A stretch of 64,000 nucleotides of DNA from Meriones unguiculatus (lineage: Eukaryota > Chordata > Mammalia > Rodentia > Muridae): NCBI RefSeq assembly GCF_030254825.1, contig NC_083353.1, positions 99,886,528 through 99,950,527 of the forward strand, given 5' to 3'. Of the stretch, positions 11,340 to 21,247 are shown piece after piece. Position numbers and translations under genes: made by a program. Each line of letters begins with the position of its first letter. The stretch's first letter is position 1. The notes under the pieces are model-generated. The model did not search any database, had not been told where the DNA came from, and saw only the letters and a list, made by a program, of their open reading frames with translations.

Positions 11340-11413
11340 GCAACCAAGAATCCCTTCTACCTCCATGTAGGAATGGACATTCTGCAGAGTCTGGAAAAAT
11401 ACACAAAAGTCAA
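11340..11413 (+). CDS. Edem1: Edem1 exon 9 (residues 504-528)
   Basis: This short exon (74 bases) encodes ATKNPFYLHVGMDILQSLEK plus YTKV, a barrel helix after the RPE motif. The corresponding GH47 segment in ER mannosidase I is the W-x-I-L-Q-S helix. The acceptor is TCTAG ending at 11339. The donor is GTCAGT at 11414, after AA of Lys528. The third base of that codon comes from exon 10. Confidence 0.95.
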
Positions 11414-11519
11414 GTCAGTTTTCCAACTTTGTTATTATTTGGATGTTTGTGATTGGCTGAGAGTTGTTCTGGAGAAATGATAATTTTAAAAATTACATTT
11501 AGATGTCTATGTTTATATC

Positions 11520-12105
11520 AAAAATTTTTATTATTTTGTGCATTTGAATATTTTATCTGCCTGTATGTCTGTGTACCCAGACATATATATGTCTGGTGCC
11601 CTTGGAGTCCAGAAGAGGACATCAGTTTCCCAGTGACTGGGTGACTTTGGGCTGCCATGTGGGTACTTGAAATTAAACCTGGGTCCTTTGGAAGAGTAGC
11701 TAGTGTTCTTAACTCCTAAGCCATTTCTTTATCCCACAAGTGTGTTTGGTTTTTTAATATTTTAGTTATGTCTGTGAGTGTGTGTCTGTGTGGGTATTTG
11801 CAGTTGGTTGTGAACTGCCCATTGTGGGTGCTGGGAACCAAACTATGGTCCTTAGTAAGAGCACTACATGCTCTTAGCTGCCGAGCCATCTCTAGTCCCT
11901 TAGTGATCTTTTAAAAATTAGGTTAATTTATTGTGTGTGTGCGTGCATGTTGGAATGTAAGAAGGAGGGGTGCCACATGCATGCCACACTGCGTGAGTAG
12001 AAGCCAGAGGATACCCTGCAGGAATCGCTTCTCTCCCTACAATGTTTGGGTCCTGGGGATTGGACTCAGGTTGTCAGGTTTAATAACAAGGGAGCCGGCA
12101 CTCCA
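11520..12105 (-). mobile_element. Cluster of three B2/B3-type SINE remnants
   Basis: Each unit, read on the minus strand, begins near a degraded GGCTTAG/GGCTCGG box A segment (about 11725, 11888, 12100) and carries ACCCAGGTTT or equivalent box B sequence. Tails are A/T-rich. All three face left. Confidence 0.55.
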
Positions 12106-12448
12106 ACCAGGAGATACTAAGTATTTCAAATGTGTAATACAGATTATTACTGTTAGTTTGCTAGAGAAATGGTTCACCTTTTGATATAGTAGAATTTTTC
12201 CATTATAGTGGAAATTGCATTTTTATGCCTCCCCTCTTGTGTAAGATTTCAGCAAATGTGTTCTTTTTGAGAAGTTTATCTTTATGCAGTAATTCACTAA
12301 AACACTTAAGCAGCAGAAGATATTAAGAGTGGAGGATTCTTGTGATCCACACAGGTCACCATGGTAAACACTGAAGTACCTGTGCTTGGAATCTCTTCAA
12401 TGCATTTGTTACATTTATGCCTATGTTATGTGCATATATATACACATG

Positions 12449-12507
12449 TATGTGTATACACATATACAAAACACACATTTATATACACATATATGTGTAT
12501 ACACATA
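12449..12507. repeat. Duplicated 16-bp perfect palindrome
   Basis: TATGTGTATACACATA is present at 12449-12464 and again at 12492-12507, each followed by the same TACAAAACA stretch. The repeat period is 43 bases. It lies in an alternating purine-pyrimidine setting. Confidence 0.9.
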
Positions 12508-12962
12508 TACAAAACATACATGTATTTTGATTTCATAACCTGCTTGTTTGTATATTACTCAGAAATATATGATAGAAAATAGGTTATGAAAATAATAATG
12601 CAGTTCCACAAATACTGGGATGAACAGTTTAAATCAATCCTTCTAAATTTATTACCAGTTATTTTCATGATACCATATTTGGCTTTTGGTAAATACCCCC
12701 CACTGTTCTCCATCCCAAGCTTGGAGCTAACTGGATAAGAAGCAATCCAAGGATTCTTCCAAGTAAATTTGCAAACAGTTCATGCTATATTAAAAAGCAA
12801 ACAAACAAACAAACAAGAAATGAACAGTCTTTGACCTAGCATAGTTATTTTTTATGAGGTGTCGGAGGAGTAGGTTGATTCTCATATGATAGAATATCCT
12901 GACAGGCAGTGAGCACAGGAGGAGGAGCCTGAGGCAGGACTAACTGGACCTTTGTTTTGTAG

Positions 12963-13059
12963 ATGTGGTTACGCCACGCTGCATCACGTCATAGACAAGT
13001 CTAAAGAGGACCGGATGGAGAGCTTCTTTCTCAGTGAGACTTGCAAATACTTGTATCTG
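12963..13059 (+). CDS. Edem1: Edem1 exon 10 (residues 528-560)
   Basis: It encodes CGYATLHHVIDKSKEDRMES and then FFLSETCKYLYL. The MESFFLSETxKYLYLLF motif is highly conserved in GH47 and packs at the base of the active site. The acceptor is TTTTGTAG ending at 12962. The donor is GTACGT at 13060. Phase is 1 base carried in and 0 out. Only about 97 bases are coding between an intron 9 full of B2-type SINEs and an intron 10 holding an LTR. Confidence 0.96.
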
Positions 13060-13556
13060 GTACGTGTGTTGCAAGCTTAACCTGAGGTGTTTTGTGCTGC
13101 AGAGAGTAAACATTTGTGTAGTCTTTTTCCAACAAATTTTTACCAGACACCACTTTGTGCTTGGCATTGTACATTCCCAGAGTTACAAGCCTGATCAGGA
13201 CAAAAGGATATTGCTGTCTTCCTCATGGTTGTCAACCTCCTAGAGAAGTTATTTGTCATGTAAACAGAACTGAGCTCCTGGTTAGGAGCTGTGGGAAGTG
13301 CTCCTGTGCAGTGATAGAGAAGCAGCTCTATGGTGGTTCTCGGCCTCCTTCTTAGAGGAGGAAAGCAGGATTCTCCTCTTTTACTTCCGTGGGATACTGG
13401 ACATTGAGCTCAGAGCCTTGTGCAAGCCAGGCAGGTATTTTACCATAGCTACACTCCCAATCTAGGAATGGTGTTTATAGTTCTCAATACACAGTGCTGG
13501 CTCAGACCTAGAGCAGAGCTGTCTCCTGTTGTGTTCATTTTTAAATTATTTTTATT

Positions 13557-13991
13557 TGGGGCTCCTTAGAGCCTCTCTCTTCCAACCCCCCAGCCCTATA
13601 TAGGAGAGAGAAGGTTAGTGCGGAGAGGTGGCACAGACCCCTTTATGTCTCCCAGTTGTTTAGGGTCGATGGGTTCTTTTGGGGCTATATTAATCTCTGT
13701 CAATAGCACAGGCACCAAGCAGTCTCCTCCAGGCCGCCGCATTGAAACGTTTCTCTTCATCTGTCTCCAAGCTGCCACACCGTCTGTCTGGTCTTTCGAA
13801 ACTGTCAGACTTTCTCTTTCTGGGCTCTCCTATTTATATCCCTCAGGGTCCTGACCATGTCCCTCTCCATGCTGCAAGACACAGGCCATTACCAGCTGGC
13901 AAAGGCCACGCCCCACAGGAGGCCATTATCATCAGCTGTGGACAGACTAAAGCCCAAACTAAAATCCCACACTTGGGATTAAAACAAAACA
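13557..13991 (-). mobile_element. Solo LTR of a rodent class II (ERVK-type) retrovirus
   Basis: Read on the minus strand it starts TG and ends CA. It has a TATA box (GATATAAATAG) near 13832-13843 and a CTATATAGG-containing 3' part near 13600. Its start, with TTTTAATCCCA and a GTCCACAGC motif, matches the outer end of the LTR at 22.5-22.9 kb. No gag or pol flanks it, so it is a solo LTR, antisense to Edem1. Right boundary and family (RMER17/MYS-like) are tentative; I could not confirm a target duplication. Confidence 0.65.
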
Positions 13992-15024
13992 TATTTACAT
14001 AACATAACTGAGTTTTTAAAGAAACCAAAACTTCTATTACAGTCTCCTGGTCCATGCATATTTAGGCATGCCTTTGTGTATGTGGGGAGAGGAGAATTTC
14101 TGGACCTGGCAGAGGCCTTGGGATTACATAGGTACTTTTCATTCTTCCCATATGGGAATGACAGCTTACACTGAGAAGTCAGCTAACTTGCCTGAGGTCT
14201 TGGGGTGACCATATGGCTGAACTAAGGCTTGAGCCATGTCCAATGTCCTCTCAGCCTGTGTATTCTGTCACAGATGTGTAGTGTCTATATGCTCACGTGT
14301 GAAGCCTCTCTTCTTTCATGGCTGTATACAAACAACACTTGGAAGGCTCAGAGGGTTGGGAGATTCAGAGGCAGCAGCAGTAATGATAGGTTATGTCCCA
14401 TAGTTCACTAGTCCTCAGTCCTGGGGATAGCTAGGTTGGAATGACCCTAGGGCCCATGTTAAAACTTCCTTTGCATTGTGTCCGAGCATTTGAAAAAAAA
14501 TGGGCTTGAGAATTTAATTTTGACAAATGCCTGCACTGATTCTGTGTGAAGGCAAGTTTTGGATATGGTGATGGTGAAACCTATGTTCTTCACCTCCATC
14601 ATCTCTGCTTATGGTTTGGGGACACATGAGGTAGAGGGTAGTTAGTTCTAGGATTAGCTGTGAAGACTTTAGGGGCAGGTGTGAAAATTTTCAGGGGAGT
14701 CATTATAGACTGCTCGTGCTTGGGTCCTGGACCTAGGGTTTCTGATTCTCTGGTTCTAGACAGGTTGTGAAGGCTGGGATACATCCAGGTGACCAAGTTT
14801 AAACAAAAATAAATCCTGCATTGCCACCCTGGGCTGGGAATCAAGGTTCTTAACTGATGCCTTTTCATCCAGTTTTTTTTTCCCCAGCAGGTCAGAACCC
14901 TTTGCTGTAAGTTAGTAAAAAGGTTCTCCAGTTACCAGTTGTAGGTCTGTTGCTAAATTTGGTGCTGGGAATTGATCCCAGGGCCTGGCTGTGCTCTGTA
15001 AAGGTTTATGGGAACCATATCCCT

Positions 15025-15160
15025 GCCCTTTTTCTCTCCTCCCCTCCCTTCCCTTTCCCTCTCCTTCCCTCCATTCTCTCCCCTCCACTGCCCCCCCTCC
15101 TTCCTTCTCCCTCTCTTCCTTCTTCTTTCTCTTCTTCCTTCTCCCCCCCCTCCTTTTTTT
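15025..15160. repeat. C/T-rich low-complexity tract
   Basis: This is a long polypyrimidine stretch of CCCTCC, CTTCC and TTCTT units about 160 bases before the exon 11 acceptor. It gives several false Pro/Ser/Leu open frames. A B1 fragment separates it from the real acceptor tract. Confidence 0.9.
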
Positions 15161-15280
15161 TTCTGTCATGGGTGGCCTAGATTTCACTATGTAGACCAGA
15201 CAGGCCTCAAACTCATAGAGATATGCCTGCCTCTACCTCCCTAGTGCTGGATTAAATTTATGTGCCACTATGTCCAGCCA
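15151..15280 (-). mobile_element. B1 SINE fragment
   Basis: The T-run, then GTAGACCAGACAGGCCTCAA and CCTGCCTCTACCTCCC with AGTGCTGGATTAAA are B1 landmarks on the minus strand. It ends only about 37 bases before exon 11. Confidence 0.75.
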
Positions 15281-15317
15281 ATCCCAGTTTTTTCATTGCT
15301 TCTTATTTTGCCTCTAG

Positions 15318-15521
15318 CTGTTTGATGAAGAGAATCCAGTACACAAATCTGGAACCAGATACATGTTTACAACAGAGGGCCACATCATCTCTGTGGACAA
15401 ACGTCTTCGGGAATTGCCTTGGAAAGAATTCTTCTCTGAAGATGGGGAGCGGGACCAAGAGGAAAAGTTTGTGCACAGGCCTAAGTCTCAAGAGTTCAGA
15501 GTCATTAATTCCAGTTCTAAT
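15318..15521 (+). CDS. Edem1: Edem1 exon 11 (residues 561-628)
   Basis: It encodes LFDEENPVHKSGTRYMFTTE, then GHIISVDKRLRELPWKEFFS, and ends INSSSN. Thr579 in the FTTEGH motif aligns with the calcium-binding Thr688 of ER mannosidase I and closes the GH47 domain. The following 45 or so residues are charged and variable, with the run EDGERDQEEKF looking unlike the human sequence I remember. Asn624 starts an N-S-S sequon. The exon is 68 codons, phase 0 at both ends. The acceptor is CCTCTAG ending at 15317 and the donor is GTGAGT at 15522. Confidence 0.96.
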
Positions 15522-16442
15522 GTGAGTTGCTTTTTCCACCACAGGTGGAAAAGAGAAATTATTAACTCCTTTAGCACTCAGAGTTCTACACGAAATAGAT
15601 GGCATACTCAGATTGTGTAATTTGACAAACGTTCATAAAGGGGCCATTTACGTAGGTGCCACTAGGATGTAGAGAAACTGGGGACCAGCAGTACAGGCAT
15701 CCATCCTGTCTGCTGGGGCAGGAAGAAAATGCTACAGCATCCTTAAAGGAAGAGAGGCCACTGCTGGGTCCAGTGACATTCAGGGAGAAAGCCATTAGTA
15801 TCAACATCTGATCTATCCCCATCTCTTTATCTGTAGTGGGGTGATGTAATTGTTTTATTTTGATGCAAGATTTCATGTACTAATGTAGCACTCACTGGCT
15901 TTGTGTAATGCAGTAGACTTTGTGTAATGGAGGTTGAACCCATGCCTCACCTTCTTCCTTGATCTCTTACTGGTGTGCTGCTTTGCTGTTCTCATCAGAA
16001 CATACTCCTTCAGGTCAGACCAGTGGAAGAAGACGAGGAGAGGATCCACAGGGAAGAGTTCTACAAGGTTGCCCATTACCCACTGGCAGGACAGGGAAAG
16101 CAGTCATTATTTTAAAAATCATCTTGTTTTTTGCGTGTGTTTTGAGACATGATATCATGTAGCCTTCACTGGCTTCAAACTCTCTGTGTACTTTAGTCAG
16201 GTCATTCATTCAGGGACATTGTCAGTTTCTAGAGTTGTTTTTGGTACAACTGGAGGTTAGAAGTTGTTGCTGGCCCCTTAGGTGGAAGAGGCCAGGGATG
16301 TTGTTCTGCTGACTACCCTCTCACACACAGAATAGCTCCCCATAACAGAGAGACTTCTGTCTCAAATGTTCCTGGCCATGGCTTCCCATTTCCTGGGTTT
16401 CTAATTCAGATCTCACATCTCCTCTCGTTTTTGTCTTCACAG
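15522..16442 (+). other. Edem1: Edem1 intron 11
   Basis: The intron is unique sequence with one possible short B1 scrap at 16115-16200. Nothing else is recognisable. Confidence 0.75.
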
Positions 16443-16532
16443 TGCAATCGTGTTCCTGATGAGAGAAGGTACTCTCTACCCCTAAAGAGCATCTACATGC
16501 GCCAGATCGACCAGATGGTTGGCTTGATTTGA
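16443..16532 (+). CDS. Edem1: Edem1 exon 12 coding part (residues 629-657, stop)
   Basis: It encodes CNRVPDERRYSLPLKSIYMR followed by QIDQMVGLI and TGA at 16530-16532. This C terminus matches mammalian EDEM1 and fixes the stop. No ER retention signal of the KDEL type is present, as expected for this family member, which is kept in the ER by other means. The acceptor is TTCACAG ending at 16442. The same exon continues directly into the long 3' UTR. Confidence 0.97.
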   Translation, partial: CNRVPDERRYSLPLKSIYMRQIDQMVGLI

Positions 16533-16704
16533 CCTGCTCACCTCAGTGTGGCCAGACCTTAAACCAAACCCAAGCATACCAAAATCTCCTCTGAGGTGGA
16601 AGGGGTGGAGTCTGTTCATCTGTGATGCTGCAGAAGTTTCTGTTCAGCTCTTATACACCTCTGGTTGATTCTTGCACTTAGTGGGGTTTTTTTTTTTTCT
16701 GTTT

Positions 16705-16710
16705 AATAAA
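16705..16710 (+). promoter_or_regulatory. Edem1: Proximal poly(A) signal AATAAA
   Basis: AATAAA lies about 170 bases after the stop and is followed within 10 bases by a C-run and a T-run. A short-UTR isoform could end here, but a downstream GT-rich element is not obvious. Confidence 0.35.
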
Positions 16711-17543
16711 ATACCCCCCCCCTTTTTTTTTTCCCCAAAGGATATTAGAAATGGGAAGCTACCTGGGGAGCTTCTTGCGATTTGCTGATATTCTTAAGCA
16801 CAATGGATGTAGCCTCTTTGGAATGTTCTTCCCAACTTCACACATAGAACCCCAGTCTCTGTGCTTTGCCTCCACTCGCTGTGCTGAACTACCTCTTTGC
16901 TAGAGGATCAGGAATGCAATTCCTGAGCAAAGGTCCTGAGGCTCACATGGCATACTACTTACTGCAATGAAAGTGTCATCCTTTCTCTCTTATGAGATCA
17001 CTGGGCTGTCGTCAAGATAGCCAGCCACAACTTTGGATCACATTGGGGAAATTCACCTGTTTTATTTACATTTTACAGTAATTTATTCAGTGTTACTTGT
17101 CTTAGTGTAATGGTCTAGCCAGAAATCTGACTGGCAGCCTCTGAAGTTAAGTCAAAGTCAAAGATTAACTCATAGATCTTTTGTACTGTATTTAGCATTT
17201 ATTTTGAACATGAACGTACCCGAAGAACTCCCATGGTTCCAGAACCAGGTGCCTTCTAGGGAGAGGAAAACCCTAGGATTGTGTGAGCTTCCATCCTTCA
17301 CGTTTCATAACCAAGAATGCTCAATGCTGACGTCTTCGGGTTAGACTTCTGTTTTTGTTGGCTATGTGTAGTGCCAATTAGCTAATCAGGGACAAAGAAA
17401 TGATCAGATGACTTTCTGACATCCTTGAGCCATTTCTGTGTGATATGGGCTTTAGATTAGTGCCTTATGGGTTTATGTTTGGGCCATCGGCTGTCACAGC
17501 TACTGCTATGGACAGCTTGTTTTGTATTGTCATATGGTGGACC

Positions 17544-17549
17544 AATAAA
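17544..17549 (+). promoter_or_regulatory. Edem1: Middle poly(A) signal AATAAA
   Basis: AATAAA about 1.0 kb after the stop, followed by a GGTAGGTGTG-like GT-rich stretch within 20 bases. This is a plausible alternative polyadenylation site. Confidence 0.4.
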
Positions 17550-20197
17550 GAGCAGGGTAGGTGTGAGGAAGAGTTCTGGAAATCAGTTTGCCAATCTTTG
17601 CCTTTTAACCTGTGATTTTAACCAGGCGTAAAGGAGGAAATTATGCGAAGATGCTTTTTGTTGTTTCCTTAGGTGAAATAGAAAGCTCTCTGAATTTGCA
17701 CAGACTGTCCCTAAAAAGCAGACTTGGGCCTGGCTCCTAGCTTGCTTCCCTTGCATTGTGACAGGTTGAAAAGCATCCTAGGCAAACGGGGGGGAAGTCT
17801 ATGAGAAAGCTGGTCCAACCTCACCTATCTTATGTCTTCCCTCTGCACTGTTAACACACACTGAAAAGTACTTCATTCCAGTCTCCTGGAGCCAGGAAAA
17901 AAGCCTCATCTGGATCATTGGATTTTCAGTCAAAAGGGAGAAATTATATTCTTTCTTCAAAATTGTGGTACTGTTTTGAAAATAGATGTATTATTCAGTT
18001 TCTTGGCATTTTTAGAAAGGGGGCTTCAGTAGTCTGTGTCACCTTTTAAACACTTACTATGCAATTGGTTTTATTTATTTGTTAAGAATATTGAATGTTT
18101 CTGTTTTTCTTTTTGATTTCACAGGCATTGTTCTGTGTATCCACAGTGTCTCATCTACTGAATTCAAAGCTTTCTCTGCGAAGATTATCTGTTTTACCTA
18201 TCTTTGTTAACACAGTAAAACTGTTAAGCATGCACACACAGGTGTGTGTGCCTCCCTTTTTACCTTTGCGACAGGAAAATTCATGTGTGACTGTGAATGA
18301 CCCACTAGGGAGAGAGAAGACTTGTCAGGGAAGCAAGTGCATTCTTGATGCTTCTCTTTACCATCTTCCCCATCTCTCTGTCTGGTTTCTGTGGCAACAG
18401 TAGTTTATGTCGGCACCCAGCAGTCCTCTCTCAGCTGGGCTCTTTATCTGTCGCTCTTGAACAAGCTTGGGCTATTCTTTCTGTGCTCTTGGAATAGCGA
18501 TCTTGTGTCTGGAAGCCTTGAGTGCTACAGTGAGTCTCAGGGGTACAGGCAGACATGCAGTGTATTTTAGTAACTCTCAAACACTCTTGACTTTTGGGCA
18601 CTGGATTATTCACCTTTTGACAAGGCTGAGGGTGAGTAAGATAATGCCTATAAACCCTAGTTATTGACCTGCTAGACTTCTCAGGCCAACGTGAGTGATT
18701 TGTGGGGCCTGATGAAGAACACTGCCGAGTGCCAGTCACATAAAGAACATTATTTGAGCCAAGTTCAAAGCTGACTTGCTTGCTTTCTGAAAAAATGAAA
18801 ATGTCAGCAACTACAATGTATATCTTGCAGTATGTTTGCTGTTCCTTCCAGTCTGCTGAAATATGGGTAGAAAGCTTCTAACTCACTGCTTTGCTCCAAG
18901 GACGACTGGAATGTGAACAGGTATTTGCAGCCATGCTTGTGTTCCCAGGATGTTCAGAGTTGCAAAGTGTGTAGCAAGCTGCCTTATGGTCAGGTGTGGT
19001 TGAAGCCCAGTTCTCCTACAACCAACAGACTTGCCTTAGCTGCTCTAAGTACTGTGACAGAGGAACTCCATTCTCCTAGAAGAGGGGATGGCAAAGGACT
19101 GCTTGGTGGCTCTCTGCTTGCTTTGGTCACTGTGGAAAACAGGCCTGTTCTCCCAAAGCCTCCCTTTAGTTTCTTCCTGCTCTTTGCTAGAGCTTGCTTT
19201 TTGTAACTGGATTTCTAGTTCTGATGTCAGGGCTTTTCTTGTCGTGGATTGTGGACTCAGCACATGACATTGAAATAGTTTACGTGTTGAAGGGAAAACA
19301 CGTGTGGGTAGAACCTGTGCCGATGAGCGTCTGAGAGCCCATATTTTACTGGTTTAATTAAATGCAGCTGTTGCCATCCTGTCTTCCACTTCCTTTTACC
19401 ACCATGAAAGAAAAATATCCCTGTTACCCACCTCTCCACTCAGCTCAGTGAATGAGTACCAGCTGTAGTTCCTTGCTTTGGATCTTGTAGACGTGACATC
19501 AGGCATCCCTTCCTTTGGGGCTCTGGGGTCTCATTCTTCTGACATATACAAATACAGTGCTGGGCAGAGGGTAGGGCTTGATCACCTTAGCCACAGAGTA
19601 GCCAAGCATGGACTTGAAAAGAAGGTGCTGACCTTTGCTTTTCCGTTCCTGGCTATCCAGTACCTACTGCAGTGCCTCTTCCCTGCAGGGCAGGGATCCC
19701 TCATGAATTGGAGAAGGTGATACTGTGGGCTTTGTGGGCTGTGTGGCCCAGCTCAGCAGGGCATAGGGTTATGGTCCCTTTTGAATTTGGATGTGAATCT
19801 CCTAAAGATATCAAGAACCTGTGAAACCCTTCTTCACTGCTTTCCTCTTTCTGAGAGGCAGACAAATAATACTTTGGAAGGTATTTTGTTCTAGTGTTAA
19901 ATAGCAAACCACAAGCTACATTTTTATTTATTACATACAGGAAAAGTAAATCTGTTTCTACACAACAAAAAGTCTAGAGTTGGAAACTCTGGGAAAATTT
20001 ACTGAGATGCACAAATGTTTCTCTGTAATGTGCAATATGCTTGGCAACCATAGATGATATTTCATGTTTAATCTGTAAATAAGAAATGTATTTAAATTAA
20101 ATGGGAGATTTTTGTAAAAGGACCAAATGTTCTTTTATAAATGTACTAAGGAAGATCTTGCTCTTTGAAATTTATTAGGATTTTTATGAATAATTTT

Positions 20198-20203
20198 ATT
20201 AAA
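20198..20203 (+). promoter_or_regulatory. Edem1: Distal poly(A) signal ATTAAA
   Basis: ATTAAA is followed by a T-run and then a GT-rich stretch (TTGTCACTGTG). Upstream sequence is AT-rich with several TGTAAAT-like motifs. This is the most likely end of the full-length Edem1 mRNA. Confidence 0.55.
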
Positions 20204-20222
20204 AGATTCCTTTTTTTGAGTT

Positions 20223-20905
20223 GTCACTGTGTTTCTTCTGTGCATACTTTGATATATTCATTTTGAACAGGACAAGAGGAAAATAAGTTAGAGAAATTGT
20301 AAACTTCGATGAACTAAAATCTTTAGTTTGTTTTTTTTTTTTTTTTTGGTTTTGTTTTTCTTAATAGCTAAGCTTCTTTGTGAGAGTTCTCTCCAGTCAT
20401 CTGCCACAGCTTTATGTGTGAAGAATGTCCTTCACTTGTGGGCAAGACCCTGCCTGCCAGGTGTCTCAGTGCCCCCTGCTGCATTCTCATTCCCTCCAAT
20501 GGTTTGTTCTCAGTGTTGTCACCAGTTATCTGTGTTCTGGAACTTTTTCTTTCCATGGTTAAGATAGGATAGTGGTGCTGGGAAGTGAGGTTACTCTCCT
20601 CAGGCTTGAGGAATTCTTTGAGGCTAGCCTGGGCTATATAGTGAGAACCCTTCTTTAAAAACAAAATGGTATCACCTTGCTGGTGATGCAGGAAGCACTG
20701 TCCCCAAGGGAAACTTGAAGAGGTTATAGAGGTCTGCTCTCCCTCATTCCACTGCTCTCAGTTCCTGGTGGTAAGGTTATTTGTGACATTTCAGTGTCCC
20801 ATCTTTGGGCCATAGGTAATTCTGAAAAAAATGAAAGCTGGGCAGTGCCAGGGGGTTAAGGAGAGAGCCCTAAGATAAGAAGCATTTGCCTCCCTGAAAG
20901 GGCTC
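20223..20905. other. Intergenic start after Edem1
   Basis: A T-run (20329-20348) and a decayed B1-like end (about 20565-20660, +) lie in otherwise unique sequence. No gene is visible. Confidence 0.6.
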
Positions 20906-21132
20906 TGACTACCCTTAAGAGGTGGCTCAGCAGTTAAGAGCGCTTTCAGCGGACTGGGGTTGGGTTAAAAATTCCCACATCGGGTGGCTCACAACCTCCT
21001 GTAACTCCAGCTCTAAGGGATCTGACACCCTCTTCTGACTTCCCTCAGCACCCACACAAATGTGCACATGAACCCATACATGCACAAGTTTGCTCATATT
21101 CACACAAAAAATCTTTAAAAAGCGCTCTACCG
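20906..21132 (+). mobile_element. B2-type SINE
   Basis: It has a box A region with GGTGGCTCAGCAGTTAAGAG, then GGTGGCTCACAACCTCCTGT and the CCCTCTTCTGACTTCC module. It ends in a CACACAAA-AAATCTTTAAAA tail. This is a nearly full-length B2-like element. Confidence 0.8.
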
Positions 21133-21247
21133 TTGTAAGGTGTGGCTGTGTTTGTGAAGTGTCATGGTTTTGTAACCATCCTCAAACACAACATTGCTCC
21201 AGGTTCATGGATAATAGATGAAGAGCCACGGGTACTGTCTCTGGTGT

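Larger units (their letters stand above)
11414..12962 (+). other. Edem1: Edem1 intron 9
   Basis: Three minus-strand B2/B3-type SINE remnants are arranged in series at about 11520-11740, 11745-11900 and 11910-12105. A TG/TA palindromic repeat pair is at 12430-12515. A CAAA run lies at 12800-12820. The rest is unique. Confidence 0.7.
13060..15317 (+). other. Edem1: Edem1 intron 10
   Basis: It holds an ID-like minus fragment (13386-13465), a minus-strand LTR (13557-13991), an ID-like minus fragment (about 14955-15000), a C/T-rich tract (15025-15150) and a minus B1 fragment (15151-15280). Between 14060 and 14950 I see only unique sequence. Confidence 0.75.
1..20222 (+). other. Edem1: Edem1 gene, 3' part (introns 2-11, exons 3-12, 3' UTR)
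   Basis: Ten exons on the + strand join in frame into the C-terminal 463 residues of EDEM1, an ER-resident GH47 protein that trims mannose from misfolded glycoproteins and hands them to the ERAD machinery. Exon lengths are 104, 172, 184, 175, 121, 171, 74, 97, 204 and 90 coding bases, and each codon split across a junction is restored correctly. Counting back from the stop in the 657-residue mammalian protein puts the first residue seen at 195, so the signal anchor and first GH47 helices are upstream of the window. In exon 3 I could not find the preceding exon's conserved sequence anywhere in bases 1-1853. The right end is set by the inferred poly(A) site. Exon numbers assume the 12-exon structure of mammalian EDEM1. 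Confidence 0.95.
16533..20222 (+). other. Edem1: Edem1 3' UTR (inferred, about 3.7 kb)
   Basis: From the stop codon to about 20,220 the sequence is AT-rich, has almost no recognisable SINE or LINE and contains no splice-like coding block. This fits a long terminal-exon UTR. Candidate poly(A) signals are AATAAA at 16705 and 17544 and ATTAAA at 20198. The last is followed by a T/GT-rich stretch and is the best distal end. After it, SINE density rises again. The exact end is inference; I cannot see transcript data. Confidence 0.65.

Noticed and set aside
14912..15244. Pro/Ser/Leu-rich frames resembling a mucin-like or transmembrane protein
   Set aside because: C/T-rich low-complexity intron sequence next to a B1.
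20906..21132. tRNA gene-like box A and box B
   Set aside because: These belong to a B2 SINE, which is tRNA-derived. The cloverleaf is not kept. The same holds for the other B2, B4 and ID copies.
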